This document shows positions 25,684 through 33,590 of a stretch of DNA of 64,000 nucleotides, in pieces (position 1 is the stretch's first letter; the number at the start of each line of letters is the position of its first letter). The stretch covers positions 752,016 to 816,015 of the forward strand of contig NZ_JAEACT010000002.1 in the NCBI RefSeq assembly GCF_021432385.1. The letters are read 5' to 3'. This stretch comes from Clostridium hydrogenum. GTDB taxonomy: Bacteria > Bacillota > Clostridia > Clostridiales > Clostridiaceae. Made by a program: the position numbers and the translations under genes. The notes under the pieces were generated by a model that was given only the letters and a program-made list of their open reading frames with translations, made no database searches and was not told the DNA's origin.

Positions 25684-25766
25684 CTTCCTTTCTAAAAATA
25701 TATATTGTGAAACTATGTTAGCTACAAACTTTTAATTATAATTTATTACAATACTATTTCAACTTA

Positions 25767-25904
25767 TTATATGAAATCAGTGCATTTTCCTGCATTGCCG
25801 GCATAAACAAATCCATTACTAGATGCACACTGCATAATATTCATTATGGGATATTCTTTTATAACTTCAACTCTATAAAGTTTCTCTCCTTTAAAAAAGC
25901 TCAT
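25767..25904 (-). CDS. Small protein of 45 aa, unknown
   Basis: This short gene has an AGGGAGTG ribosome-binding site eight to nine bases before ATG and encodes MSFFKGEKLYRVEVIKEYP followed by a C-terminal part with two Cys (C26, C41) and GNAGKCTDFI at the end. It has no signal peptide or membrane segment. It lies between a small membrane protein gene and the amidohydrolase gene, all on the minus strand. I do not recognise the family. Confidence 0.55.
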   Translation of the reverse strand: MSFFKGEKLYRVEVIKEYPIMNIMQCASSNGFVYAGNAGKCTDFI

Positions 25905-25922
25905 AAAAATCACTCCCTATTT

Positions 25923-26147
25923 TCAATTCTTATTTATCTCATTAATTAACCTTTTTAATCCTCCAAATAAAAAATACATAATAATAAAAAAAGCAACAAA
26001 ATCAAAGCAAAATTTTAATATTCCTTTTTCAGAATAAAATTTATTGCCATCAGATATATTAATCATTGCAGCTACAAATGCTGCTTCAATTAAACTTATA
26101 TATAATTTTCCTTTTTTTAAATTAAATTTGTTCTTACATATTTTCAT
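25923..26147 (-). CDS. Small membrane protein, internally deleted paralogue of 28525-28968
   Basis: This 74-aa protein begins MKICKNKFN and continues with a block that matches the C-terminal half of the 147-aa protein at 28525-28968: both have MIN-S/T-DG-FYS-KG-L-FCFDFVAFFIIMY. The middle of the larger protein, with its first two membrane segments, is missing, while the first nine residues are retained. Two membrane segments remain. A GGGGAG site precedes the ATG, so it may be expressed, but it may also be a decaying copy. Confidence 0.65.
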   Translation of the reverse strand: MKICKNKFNLKKGKLYISLIEAAFVAAMINISDGNKFYSEKGILKFCFDFVAFFIIMYFLFGGLKRLINEINKN

Positions 26148-26228
26148 TTATTAAATCTCCCCACTTAATTTAAAAATCCTTATTTCTATGTAAAATACTT
26201 TTCTATATAATACACCTTTAATTTCTTA

Positions 26229-26352
26229 AATGGAATATATTTATAGATAGACAACTTAGAACATTGAAATTACAAATCCAAGTTTATCCTTACAAATTAC
26301 AATTTAACATGATGAACCTGGTAAAATCAATTTTAACTTTTCAAATTCCTTA
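26229..26352. repeat. Degenerate palindromic element
   Basis: TATAGATAG at the left and CTATCTATA-like sequence at the right enclose partly complementary arms including ACATTGAAATTAC and AATTTTAACTTTTC, with AAATTACAATTTAACATG near the centre. The halves of the element around 12121-12453 are related. Together with the inverted repeat at 26360 it fills the gap between the small membrane protein and rubrerythrin genes. Confidence 0.5.
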
Positions 26353-26359
26353 TCTATAA

Positions 26360-26420
26360 GTAGGAGCTCTGCATAAAAAAATGATGCTATTAATCACATC
26401 ATTTTATGCAGAGCTCCTAC
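26360..26420 (-). terminator. 19-bp inverted repeat after the rubrerythrin-like gene
   Basis: GTAGGAGCTCTGCATAAAA and its exact reverse complement enclose ATGATG and CATCAT, so the stem nearly closes completely. It lies 26 bases after the stop codon of the gene at 26446. It lacks a T tail outside the stem and may be a terminator or another mobile palindrome. Confidence 0.6.
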
Positions 26421-26445
26421 TCATTATTTTGTTTTGCATTACACA

Positions 26446-26859
26446 TTATTTACTGTGCTTTTCAAACAATTCCTTTAATATTTTTACGTGATTTTCTTCA
26501 TCAAAATAAGATGCTGCTATCATTTCTTTTGCTTCCTTTAGTCCAAGTTCACCAGCCTTTTCAGCTAATGCAGTTACACTTTTAAGTTCATTTGCTTCAA
26601 CATTAAAAAATCTATTCAATTGAGCTATTACATCATCTACTACCATTCCATTTAATGCTGCATACATTCCAGCATGTCTTGCTTCATCTTTTGCAATTTT
26701 CTCTAATCCTTCTGCTATATCGTAAAGTCCCTTTTCTCTGCAAACAAGTGCAAGTCCATAATATATACCTACAGCACCAGATTCCCCTTTAAAGCCTCTT
26801 CCTATAAGTTCTTCTATTTCTGTTCCTTTAGTTTGGCCTATAAAATTTACTTTTTCCAT
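26446..26859 (-). CDS. Rubrerythrin-like diiron protein (no rubredoxin domain)
   Basis: This 137-aa four-helix ferritin-like protein carries diiron ligand motifs GESGAV, DEARHAG and DEENHVK, two of which are ExxH. The C-terminal rubredoxin domain of classical rubrerythrin is absent. Such short erythrins act in peroxide or oxygen defence in anaerobes, or have unknown roles. AAAGGGG precedes the ATG. It is transcribed alone on the minus strand. Confidence 0.88.
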   Translation of the reverse strand: MEKVNFIGQTKGTEIEELIGRGFKGESGAVGIYYGLALVCREKGLYDIAEGLEKIAKDEARHAGMYAALNGMVVDDVIAQLNRFFNVEANELKSVTALAEKAGELGLKEAKEMIAASYFDEENHVKILKELFEKHSK

Positions 26860-27067
26860 ATTTATTATCCCCTTTATAATTAATTTATCAAAATTAAATT
26901 GTGTACAATTGATTATGCTTTAATAATACCTCTATCCGATGTCTATGTCAATAGCTTTATTATTTTTTAGATTTTCATGCCAAAATTATTTACTTAATTC
27001 TCCCCATATGCTATTATTAATCAAAGTTTTACAATATTGGTTAAAATTTAAGAATGGAGTGCTACAT

Positions 27068-27481
27068 ATGAATGTCTTATATAAGAAAAAAGCTTTATTG
27101 CTCATTATAGGAATTTTTATATTTGATTTAGCCTTTTTAATTTTACTATACATTTTTCAACTCTATAAAAACAAAACTATATTTCCTCCTATAACATTAT
27201 TCATCATATTGTTTCTATTCTTTCTTATAAAATGTTTATTAAATGTCTTTAAATATAAAAATTTATATGTTAAATTGAATGGCAATAACGTTTTTATAAA
27301 TTACGTTTTAGGGACATGCTCTTTTAATTTAAATGAAATTGATTTTGTAACCATAGATAATAAAGTAATAAATATCTCCTCTGGAAAAACAAAATATAAA
27401 ATTAAATTATCTCAAATATCAAATGCTGAGGCTATAAAATATTTAAAAAGTACTTTAAAAGAGAAGCACGATGTTAAGTAA
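27068..27481 (+). CDS. Small membrane protein with PH-like cytoplasmic tail
   Basis: This 137-aa protein begins MNVLYKKKALLLIIGIF. Two membrane segments (about 8-30 and 42-60) are followed by a cytoplasmic part with alternating strands (YVKLNGNNVFINYVLGTC, DFVTIDNKVINIS), resembling the bacterial PH-like fold of many small Firmicutes membrane proteins. The frame is open further upstream, but GGAG lies about ten bases before the ATG at 27068. It starts a run of four small membrane protein genes on the plus strand. Confidence 0.65.
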   Translation: MNVLYKKKALLLIIGIFIFDLAFLILLYIFQLYKNKTIFPPITLFIILFLFFLIKCLLNVFKYKNLYVKLNGNNVFINYVLGTCSFNLNEIDFVTIDNKVINISSGKTKYKIKLSQISNAEAIKYLKSTLKEKHDVK

Positions 27482-27523
27482 AAAAAAATACTATTACATT
27501 TAAGTTAGTCTGGAGGCAAGCCC

Positions 27524-27823
27524 ATGATTAAGTTAATCTTAAGCATAGCATTAATAGTAATAGGTTTTATTCCTGTAATCTTAGGAATTTTCCTAAATTC
27601 TAAAAAAATTCTTAAAATAACTACAAAAAATAAAATTATTGAAAAAAAAGATTTATATATAACCGTTCAGAGATGTCTTTATATGCTCTTTGGCATATTT
27701 TATATTTGCTTAGGGATTTTATTACTACTAAATTTTTTAGAAATTAATATTGTAATGTACCTATGTGTTTTTGTTGGAATTATTAATAGGTTATGTGATT
27801 ATCAAATTGGAAAAAAACTTTAA
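27524..27823 (+). CDS. Small membrane protein, three predicted segments
   Basis: This 99-aa, very hydrophobic protein begins MIKLILSIALIVIGFIPVIL. Basic residues (KKILKITTKNK) form a cytoplasmic loop between the first segment and a C-terminal pair. CTGGAGG supports the start. It lies 43 bases after the previous gene. No family recognised; in this setting an immunity-type role is possible but unproven. Confidence 0.65.
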   Translation: MIKLILSIALIVIGFIPVILGIFLNSKKILKITTKNKIIEKKDLYITVQRCLYMLFGIFYICLGILLLLNFLEINIVMYLCVFVGIINRLCDYQIGKKL

Positions 27824-27834
27824 AGGAGTAAATT

Positions 27835-28104
27835 ATGAATTCAAATAATTTTAGAGATTTACTAATGACATTTATAGGATTATTCATAGTTATTGATGTA
27901 ACATTTAAACTTAAAAAATTTAATAAAAAAAACTATTTTAAAATATTTCTATTAATTTTAGGAGGAAGTATTGTATTTTTAGGGGCATTTATTAATATTT
28001 CCTATATAATAAAGCAAGCATTATCAATGCTAATTATAATTCCTATATATATTATTTGGCTTTTTTATTGTATTTATTTTGTAATATTAAAAAGCGAAAA
28101 ATAG
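27835..28104 (+). CDS. Small membrane protein (89 aa)
   Basis: Three membrane segments are separated by a Lys-rich loop (KLKKFNKKNYFK). AAAGGAG precedes the ATG, and the gene is 11 bases after its neighbour, so the two are probably co-transcribed. No family recognised. Confidence 0.62.
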   Translation: MNSNNFRDLLMTFIGLFIVIDVTFKLKKFNKKNYFKIFLLILGGSIVFLGAFINISYIIKQALSMLIIIPIYIIWLFYCIYFVILKSEK

Positions 28105-28186
28105 TATTGCCATTTAATTTATATGCAATTGTAAGATATATTCTGTATTTAAAAAATTCTTAAGACAACAACATGGGGGATTTTAT

Positions 28187-28483
28187 ATGTTTTTATTTAA
28201 TTTAATAATTTTTTTATTATCATATATTGTTTCATGTTATATCTTATATTTTATTACTTCAAAATTAAACCTAAAAAAATATTTTGTTAAAAATATCAAG
28301 AGGCAAATCATTGCATTAATAATGTGCATTATACTATGTTCATTTGGGAATCTACTCATTGACAAGTTTATCATTACGGGATACTGTCATATCATATTAA
28401 AAGCTTTATTACTTTCAGTTATTCCAATCACTCTATGTGTTATAGACCTTAATTCTTCAAAGAATAAGAAAACTTACTCATAA
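28187..28483 (+). CDS. Small membrane protein (98 aa)
   Basis: This protein begins MFLFNLIIFLLSYIVSCYIL and has three membrane segments, a basic central loop (KKYFVKNIKRQ) and a polar tail (NSSKNKKTYS). ATGGGGG precedes the start. It is the fourth small membrane protein in a row; base composition is even more AT-rich than in the flanking metabolic genes. Confidence 0.62.
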   Translation: MFLFNLIIFLLSYIVSCYILYFITSKLNLKKYFVKNIKRQIIALIMCIILCSFGNLLIDKFIITGYCHIILKALLLSVIPITLCVIDLNSSKNKKTYS

Positions 28484-28524
28484 TTTAATTTCTAAATCTT
28501 ATTTTCCACTTTAAATTATAGTTA

Positions 28525-28968
28525 CTATTTTTCTGGATGAAATAATCTTCTCATTGCTCCAAATGGAATATACATGATTATAAAAAATGCAACAAAGTCA
28601 AAACAAAAATTCAATAAACCCTTTTTAGAATAAAAATTGTAACCATCAGTTAAATTAATCATTACAGATACAAAAATTGCACTTATTAAACTTACAAATA
28701 CCCTTTTTCCCCTTACATTGGATTTACTTTCACTCAACATAGTTTTTAAAACTCCACTTTTTATTAGGCATATAGTTAAACATATTGACCCTATAATAAA
28801 TATAATCAAAACATCTAACCATTCATTTAAAGGTCTATTTAAAATTAATGATTTTATAACAAAATCAATCAGTAAAGCACTGTTTATTAAAATCAATGCT
28901 ATAAAACTAGCTTTATATATTTCATAGTTTACTCTTTCATCATTAAATTTGCCTTTAAAGATTTTCAT
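28525..28968 (-). CDS. Membrane protein of 147 aa (XRE-partner type)
   Basis: It has four membrane segments, N-terminal motif MKIFKGKFNDER and a C-terminal block FDFVAFFIIMYIPFGAMRRL. The start codon overlaps the stop of a truncated helix-turn-helix gene (28965-29063), the typical arrangement of small XRE regulators with a membrane partner in Firmicutes. The 74-aa protein at 25923-26147 is a shortened paralogue. Function unknown. Confidence 0.75.
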   Translation of the reverse strand: MKIFKGKFNDERVNYEIYKASFIALILINSALLIDFVIKSLILNRPLNEWLDVLIIFIIGSICLTICLIKSGVLKTMLSESKSNVRGKRVFVSLISAIFVSVMINLTDGYNFYSKKGLLNFCFDFVAFFIIMYIPFGAMRRLFHPEK

Positions 28969-29063
28969 TTAATACCATCCTCCCGAAATAAGTCATTTAA
29001 TGCTTTTCCTAACGCTTTACAAAGTTTATCTTTATAATGATACAAATTTCGCATTAAAGCAAG
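28965..29063 (-). pseudogene. Remnant of an XRE-family regulator (3' end only)
   Basis: In the frame ending in the TGA that overlaps the next gene's ATG, the translation ends KALGKALNDLFREDGIK, which is how small XRE regulators with a LNDLFWEE-like tail finish. The preceding sequence (LALMRNLYHYKDKLC) is partly garbled and the helix-turn-helix itself is missing, so the gene looks truncated. Confidence 0.45.
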
Positions 29064-29125
29064 AAAAAACGTGATTAAAAATGTAAAAAATATCATAAAA
29101 CTTTTTTTATGCTAATTTTTAATAT

Positions 29126-29146
29126 TTTGGTGTCAAATATATTTAT
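29126..29146 (+). promoter_or_regulatory. Shared upstream motif, copy 1
   Basis: TTTTGGTGTCAAATATATTT lies about 110 bases before the small membrane protein at 29259. Nearly the same sequence (TTTGGTGCCAAATATATTTA) lies at 30057-30076 before the secreted protein gene. TTGGTG-CAA is itself partly symmetrical. Candidate binding site for a common regulator, or a relic of duplication. Confidence 0.4.
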
Positions 29147-29258
29147 TCTCCAAATTATATGTAATATAATTAGCTATAAATAATTTAAAATTAATGGGGT
29201 ATTTTATGAAAAAGTAAAATTTAAATAAAATTAAAGGAATGAGAATTGGGGAGATATC

Positions 29259-29471
29259 ATGAATTTTAAACATTTTTTTAATTATGTACCTGGATTTAGA
29301 TCCGGAGAAAAAATGAATATGATAATTGCAAGTATATATTATATTTTTTTTATAGCAATATTTATTTTAAGCTTATTATTATCTTCAGGTAAAGGGGCAC
29401 ATGCTTGTTTGTCTGCACTTCTTATGCCTTTTATGATATTTTCTTTTATGGATTATTATGCTAACAAATAA
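29259..29471 (+). CDS. Small membrane protein (70 aa)
   Basis: A charged N-terminus (MNFKHFFNYVPGFRSGEKMN) precedes two membrane segments split by SSGKGAHAC. TGGGGAG supports the ATG. It lies alone downstream of the shared TTGGTG motif. No family recognised. Confidence 0.6.
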   Translation: MNFKHFFNYVPGFRSGEKMNMIIASIYYIFFIAIFILSLLLSSGKGAHACLSALLMPFMIFSFMDYYANK

Positions 29472-29665
29472 TTTTAAATTTTATATAAAAAGAACTTTTA
29501 TATTACAAAAAAGGATTGTTGCTTATGAATAAATTCACTAGGTGTGCTCCTTTGTGGTTACAATATAGGTAATTCAATTGGAGCAAGAAAAAAACGTAAT
29601 GAAAATAATTATATCCATTAAGTTGCTTGGACTAGTTATTGTTTGGGAAACCTTACTCATAACAT

Positions 29666-29872
29666 TTAATTGCTTAATGGACTATTTGCTACTACTGCCT
29701 CATCAGTATAATAGCTTGATCCATTGTTTTGGTTTACCCTTGAATCTGCACTGATGCTTACATTTGCATCAGCTTCATCAATCTAATTTTGAATAATCCC
29801 ATTTGTCTTTTTTTATTCATCACTTACCTTTTGTGCTTCATCAAGCTTGTTTTGATACTCCTCAACATTTAT
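29666..29872 (-). pseudogene. Degenerate coding fragment
   Basis: Read on the minus strand, this stretch gives protein-like sequence (VEEYQNKLDEAQKVSDE, then IDEADANVSISADSRV, then GSSYYTDEAVVANSPLSN) broken by two in-frame stop codons, with no start. It looks like the tail of a decayed secreted or surface gene. The rest of 29472-30259 holds other scraps, including DAKDMRGIDYVAINPKNFS at 30119-30178, plus the regulatory sites listed separately. Confidence 0.4.
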
Positions 29873-30056
29873 CTAATAAGTAAAACCCATAGAATACCTT
29901 TTTTTGCATTGACCTAATAGGCTTTTTGTAACAATTATTTATAGTATAATGATGCCTATTTTTTTATGATATGTGATTATTTTCGAAAATAAAATATGTT
30001 TGGTATGAGAATTAGACAAAATGACATGAAAAGTTTTTAATGTTGCTTTTTTGCGG

Positions 30057-30076
30057 TTTGGTGCCAAATATATTTA
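30057..30076 (+). promoter_or_regulatory. Shared upstream motif, copy 2
   Basis: TTTGGTGCCAAATATATTTA is the second copy of the motif at 29126-29146, about 185 bases before the secreted protein gene. Confidence 0.4.
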
Positions 30077-30182
30077 CATACTAATTTTTTGCATTTACAC
30101 TATAAATATACCATACAGGATGCAAAAGATATGCGTGGAATTGATTATGTTGCAATAAACCCTAAAAACTTTAGTTAATAAT

Positions 30183-30200
30183 ATCTTAGTGCACTAAGAT
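30183..30200 (+). promoter_or_regulatory. Perfect 18-bp palindrome upstream of the secreted protein gene
   Basis: ATCTTAGTGCACTAAGAT is a perfect inverted repeat. It overlaps the position where a -35 box would lie for the TATAAT at 30219-30224, which is 36 bases before the ATG. This is a plausible operator placement. Confidence 0.5.
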
Positions 30201-30259
30201 GTTTATTATAAATATATTTATAATATTCTAAAATTAAATGATTAAAAGGAGAGATATTT

Positions 30260-30955
30260 ATGAAAAAAATTTTATCTATTATTTTAGCATCTTCACTTTC
30301 AGCATCATTAATGGCACCTATAATGAATGTTAAGGCTGCTGAATTGACACCTCAGTCAACTCAGTCTGTTGTAAATCAAAAAAATACTCTTAAAAATCGT
30401 ATAATTACAGGTATTAACCAAAACAAAAAACTTAAATCACTTGTTAAAAATCTAGTTATCAGTAATGATACTATTACATATACTGATAGCAAAACAGGTA
30501 AGTTAGTTAAGATTGTATATGATGAAAACGAAAACAAATCAACAATATATGAAAATGGAACCATAAATGTATTAACAAAAGATAATAATGATAACGTATA
30601 TTTGAATGGAAATCTTGTTGTTAAAGCAGTTAAATCAAAACAAAATAAAGAAATTACACCTGACGATTTGCAATATGTAACAACGTTTTATACCCAATTA
30701 TCATATTATGAAGACGAGTCTTCTGCAGCAATAGGATTAATGTCACTTATGGGCGGACCATTTGGAGTTGCTATGGGGATAATTGGAGTAGGAATGGCTC
30801 TTGTTTCTCCAGCTTTACCTAATGAATATATTGAAATTGATCAATATTATAATGAAGGTGATGAATCAATAACAGACTATAGCTATTATTACAGAAATTC
30901 AGATTATACTGGATATATTGATTCTGACACAGATACATATTATCTGGAATTTTAA
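30260..30955 (+). CDS. Secreted protein with Gly-rich hydrophobic segment, unknown
   Basis: This 231-aa protein has a clear signal peptide (MKKILSIILASSLSASLMAP, probable cleavage after NVKA near residue 26), a polar middle region with beta-like repeats (TITYTDSKTGKLVKIVYDEN), a hydrophobic Gly-rich stretch at about 155-186 (GLMSLMGGPFGVAMGIIGVG), and an acidic, Tyr-rich C-terminus (ITDYSYYYRNSDYTGYI). The Gly-rich helix resembles pore-forming segments of bacteriocin or toxin precursors. AAGGAGAG precedes the start. A 65-aa membrane protein follows after a terminator. A secreted bacteriocin-like protein is an inference; a surface protein is the alternative. Confidence 0.75.
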   Translation: MKKILSIILASSLSASLMAPIMNVKAAELTPQSTQSVVNQKNTLKNRIITGINQNKKLKSLVKNLVISNDTITYTDSKTGKLVKIVYDENENKSTIYENGTINVLTKDNNDNVYLNGNLVVKAVKSKQNKEITPDDLQYVTTFYTQLSYYEDESSAAIGLMSLMGGPFGVAMGIIGVGMALVSPALPNEYIEIDQYYNEGDESITDYSYYYRNSDYTGYIDSDTDTYYLEF

Positions 30956-30985
30956 TGTAAAATTTTGCTTATGATTATTTTGATT

Positions 30986-31034
30986 TTGAAGTTGAGTTGC
31001 AGAAAAACAGCTCAGCTTCAAGCTGCTTTTTTTA
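30986..31034 (+). terminator. Rho-independent terminator after the secreted protein gene
   Basis: TTGAAGTTGAGTTG pairs with CAGCTCAGCTTCAA over 14 positions (two G-U pairs), followed after GCTGC by seven T. It separates the secreted protein gene from the small membrane protein gene, so any expression of the latter from the same promoter would need readthrough. Confidence 0.75.
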
Positions 31035-31064
31035 ATATTAAATTCAAGTTAAAGGAGGTTAATT

Positions 31065-31262
31065 ATGATTAAAATCAATAATATATTTGAGGTAATAATT
31101 AACTATATTTGTGCAATTATAATGCTTATATACTTTATATTAAATTACATTCATAGAAAAGATGCTTTAATGCTGACTTGTCAAGCATTATTATTTTTAA
31201 TATTTATATTTAATAGCATACGGTCGACAGTTAAATATAAAAAATCTAAAAAAAACACCTAA
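31065..31262 (+). CDS. Small membrane protein (65 aa), possible immunity partner
   Basis: Two membrane segments (NYICAIIMLIYFILNYI and LTCQALLFLIFIFNSI) are joined by HRKDAL, with a Lys-rich tail. AAAGGAGG is well placed. Its position directly after a secreted protein with a pore-like segment is the usual one for an immunity protein, but no homology supports this. Confidence 0.62.
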   Translation: MIKINNIFEVIINYICAIIMLIYFILNYIHRKDALMLTCQALLFLIFIFNSIRSTVKYKKSKKNT

Positions 31263-31551
31263 GAATTAGGATGAGCATTTAATAATGAAAAAAATACATT
31301 TTAGTGGTCTATGTAGTAATGGAACAAATCTCACTTTTTTATGATAATTAAAATATTAAGCAGCCACATGATGGATGCCATTTCCATGATATGGCTGCTT
31401 TTGTGTCTATGTAGCAATGGAATAGACATTTACATGTACATACCACATACAAGTAAAAATAAGCTACATGATGCAAATAACTTAACTGAAATTGATTTGT
31501 TTGAAATTCATATTTATGTTAGCATAAGTCCTAACAAACTTTAACTATATA
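31263..31551. other. Non-coding stretch with a hairpin and a short direct repeat
   Basis: AAGCAGCCA (31358-31366) pairs with TGGCTGCTT (31392-31400), followed by TTGTG: a moderate terminator. TCTATGTAG-AATGGAA occurs on both sides of it. An open frame of 67 codons covers the hairpin but has no ribosome-binding site. Confidence 0.45.
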
Positions 31552-32841
31552 TTATATGAACAACTTTATTATCAAATATTCATCTTCCATTGATACTTCA
31601 AAATAGCCACTATACTTTTCAATTATATTTTTTACATTATATAATCCATAACCATGGTCACAAGTTTCTTTCGTAGAAAAGCCCCTATTAAATATTTTAT
31701 TTATTTCATTTGAATTAACTTTTAAACCTGCATTTTTCGTTTGTATAAAATAAATTCCCTCTTCACAGCCTATATTTAATTCTACCTTTCTATATTGCTT
31801 CTCTTCATTAGCTACTGCTTCTAAAGCATTATCTATTAGATTATTTAAGACTTCTGATATTTCGTAATTTTCTAATGGAAAGCCCTTAAGACTACCTTCG
31901 ATATTATATATAAATTTTATTTTATTTTGTTTTGCAAAAGAACTTTTTAAATATATAATAGCGGCCACAACCCCATTATCTATTCTTATAATTTCATCCA
32001 TGCTTTTAAAAGAATTATTTAAAGAAATCATATAGTTTTCCAGTTCATCCTTTAAACTTTCCTTATCACAAGTTTGTGCAATGCCATAAATAGTGTTAAT
32101 GTGGTTTTTAAAATCATGCTGGCGCCTTTTAACATCTTCCATAAGCTGAATAGTAATTGGTATGTATTTATCATAAGTTTCAAGTTTAGCTTTTTGATCT
32201 ATTATTCTACAGTTATAAATTATAGACATAACATTTATAATTGAATATAAAATTGAAGCAAAAATAATAATAAAATAATGTTTATTAATCAACTTAGGCT
32301 TATATACAAGTAAAAACTTAACTACAACAGAATATATAATTAAGTTAACAAAAATAAATTTTACTTGATTTAATATACCTTTGTACCTGCTAAAAATGTC
32401 CATAGGAAATAACTTACAAAACCCACATACTAAAATTACAGTTGCTAAAGCTCCCATTAAGTTAAATACATACATATTAGTAAAGTTCATTATTAATTTT
32501 GATAAATTCATAAGTATATGTGTTGCTAGCTCAATAAAAAGTAATGTAGTTTCACTTAAAACATAATATACAAATGCATTTATAATAGAATCTTTATAAA
32601 TTAATCTAATAAAAATTATTGCAAATATAAAGAAAAGCAAAGTCTTAACAAAGTCATCCACTAAAGTATTGAAATATACATTTAATATGTTATAAGTACT
32701 AGCTTCAATTACAGTTAATAAAACAAAAATTAAATCTCTTATTATTTTTTTATCTTCATTTTTATTACTTATTTTTTTATACAAAAGCATAAATGCCGTA
32801 TTTTCAATGCTTGTACTAATAAACCACAAAATATCATTCAC
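31552..32841 (-). CDS. GHKL-domain sensor kinase, AgrC-like
   Basis: This 429-aa protein has six or seven N-terminal membrane segments (to about residue 200), a short linker, the phospho-acceptor in RRQHDFKNHIN near residue 240, and a GHKL ATPase domain with LNNLIDNALEA and GYGLYNVKNIIEKYSG. This is the AgrC/ComD architecture used for peptide pheromone sensing. No agrB- or agrD-like gene is in the window. Its start lies five bases after the regulator's stop codon. Confidence 0.88.
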   Translation of the reverse strand: MNDILWFISTSIENTAFMLLYKKISNKNEDKKIIRDLIFVLLTVIEASTYNILNVYFNTLVDDFVKTLLFFIFAIIFIRLIYKDSIINAFVYYVLSETTLLFIELATHILMNLSKLIMNFTNMYVFNLMGALATVILVCGFCKLFPMDIFSRYKGILNQVKFIFVNLIIYSVVVKFLLVYKPKLINKHYFIIIFASILYSIINVMSIIYNCRIIDQKAKLETYDKYIPITIQLMEDVKRRQHDFKNHINTIYGIAQTCDKESLKDELENYMISLNNSFKSMDEIIRIDNGVVAAIIYLKSSFAKQNKIKFIYNIEGSLKGFPLENYEISEVLNNLIDNALEAVANEEKQYRKVELNIGCEEGIYFIQTKNAGLKVNSNEINKIFNRGFSTKETCDHGYGLYNVKNIIEKYSGYFEVSMEDEYLIIKLFI

Positions 32842-32846
32842 AGCTC

Positions 32847-33590
32847 CTATACCTGCCTGCTTCTTAATATTTCATCTACATTATCCTTATATTGTGCTCC
32901 TATAAAAGCAGGTTCATGATAATTATAAAAAGAAACCCTCCATGAGGTAGGTGCTATTTTTTCAATTTGTCTTATGTACTTAGTATTTATTATGTACGAC
33001 CTATGCGATTGAATTATAAAATCATTTTTAACCAAACTCAAAACATTCTTAAGTGACATCCTATCCAATTCATACTTTCCTTGTACAGTATGCACTATTG
33101 TGTTTCTAAGCACAACCTCGATAAAATAAATATCCTTTAAAAATACCTTTATTTTAATTTTGTTTTTTTCAAATAAAACATATTTTTCACTTTTCTCACC
33201 ATAAGAATTATTTTTACTGCCAATATGAGATATAATACATTTTGTCATATTCTTAACATCTTCTTTATTATATGGTTTTAAAATATAATCATAGCAGTGA
33301 ATCTTTTTAAAAGCATATAAAGCGTGCTGTTCGTATGTAGTTATAAATATAATCCAACTTAATTCATATTTATGAATTTTTCTTATCTTTAACGCTAAAT
33401 CTAAACCCGAAGAAGCCTTCAGTGAAATATCAAAATAAAAAAAGTCTATATTGCAATCCTTGGCTATTTGCAATGCGGCTTCTTCATCCTCTGCTTCATA
33501 GGCACTTATATTTTTATCAATCTCTTTTATCATTTTTATAAAATTTTTTCGCTGAATTTCTTCATCTTCAACCACCAATATATTAATCAT
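32847..33590 (-). CDS. LytTR-family response regulator, AgrA-like
   Basis: This 247-aa regulator has a receiver domain (INILVVEDEEIQRKNF; phospho-acceptor Asp in FYFDISLKASSG; LKPYNKED) and a C-terminal LytTR DNA-binding domain (IYFIEVVLRNTIVHTVQGK, FIIQSHRSYIINTKYI). GGGGGAG precedes the ATG. The regulator comes before the kinase. It lies downstream of lrgAB; LytTR regulators control lrgAB in staphylococci, so both lrgAB and the secreted-protein locus are candidate targets. Confidence 0.9.
   Translation of the reverse strand: MINILVVEDEEIQRKNFIKMIKEIDKNISAYEAEDEEAALQIAKDCNIDFFYFDISLKASSGLDLALKIRKIHKYELSWIIFITTYEQHALYAFKKIHCYDYILKPYNKEDVKNMTKCIISHIGSKNNSYGEKSEKYVLFEKNKIKIKVFLKDIYFIEVVLRNTIVHTVQGKYELDRMSLKNVLSLVKNDFIIQSHRSYIINTKYIRQIEKIAPTSWRVSFYNYHEPAFIGAQYKDNVDEILRSRQV

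Noticed and set aside
29521..29572. 15-codon frame MNKFTRCAPLWLQYR with an AAGGA site
   Set aside because: Too short and isolated in a region of gene remnants; no conservation evidence can be drawn from one sequence.
31341..31544. Open frame of 67 codons on the plus strand before the AgrC-like kinase, and an 18-codon frame at 31285 with a similar LCSNG motif
   Set aside because: Neither has a ribosome-binding site, and the longer one is spanned by a terminator-like hairpin (31358-31400). Considered as AgrD-like signal peptides but the Cys context and tail do not fit, and no AgrB is present.
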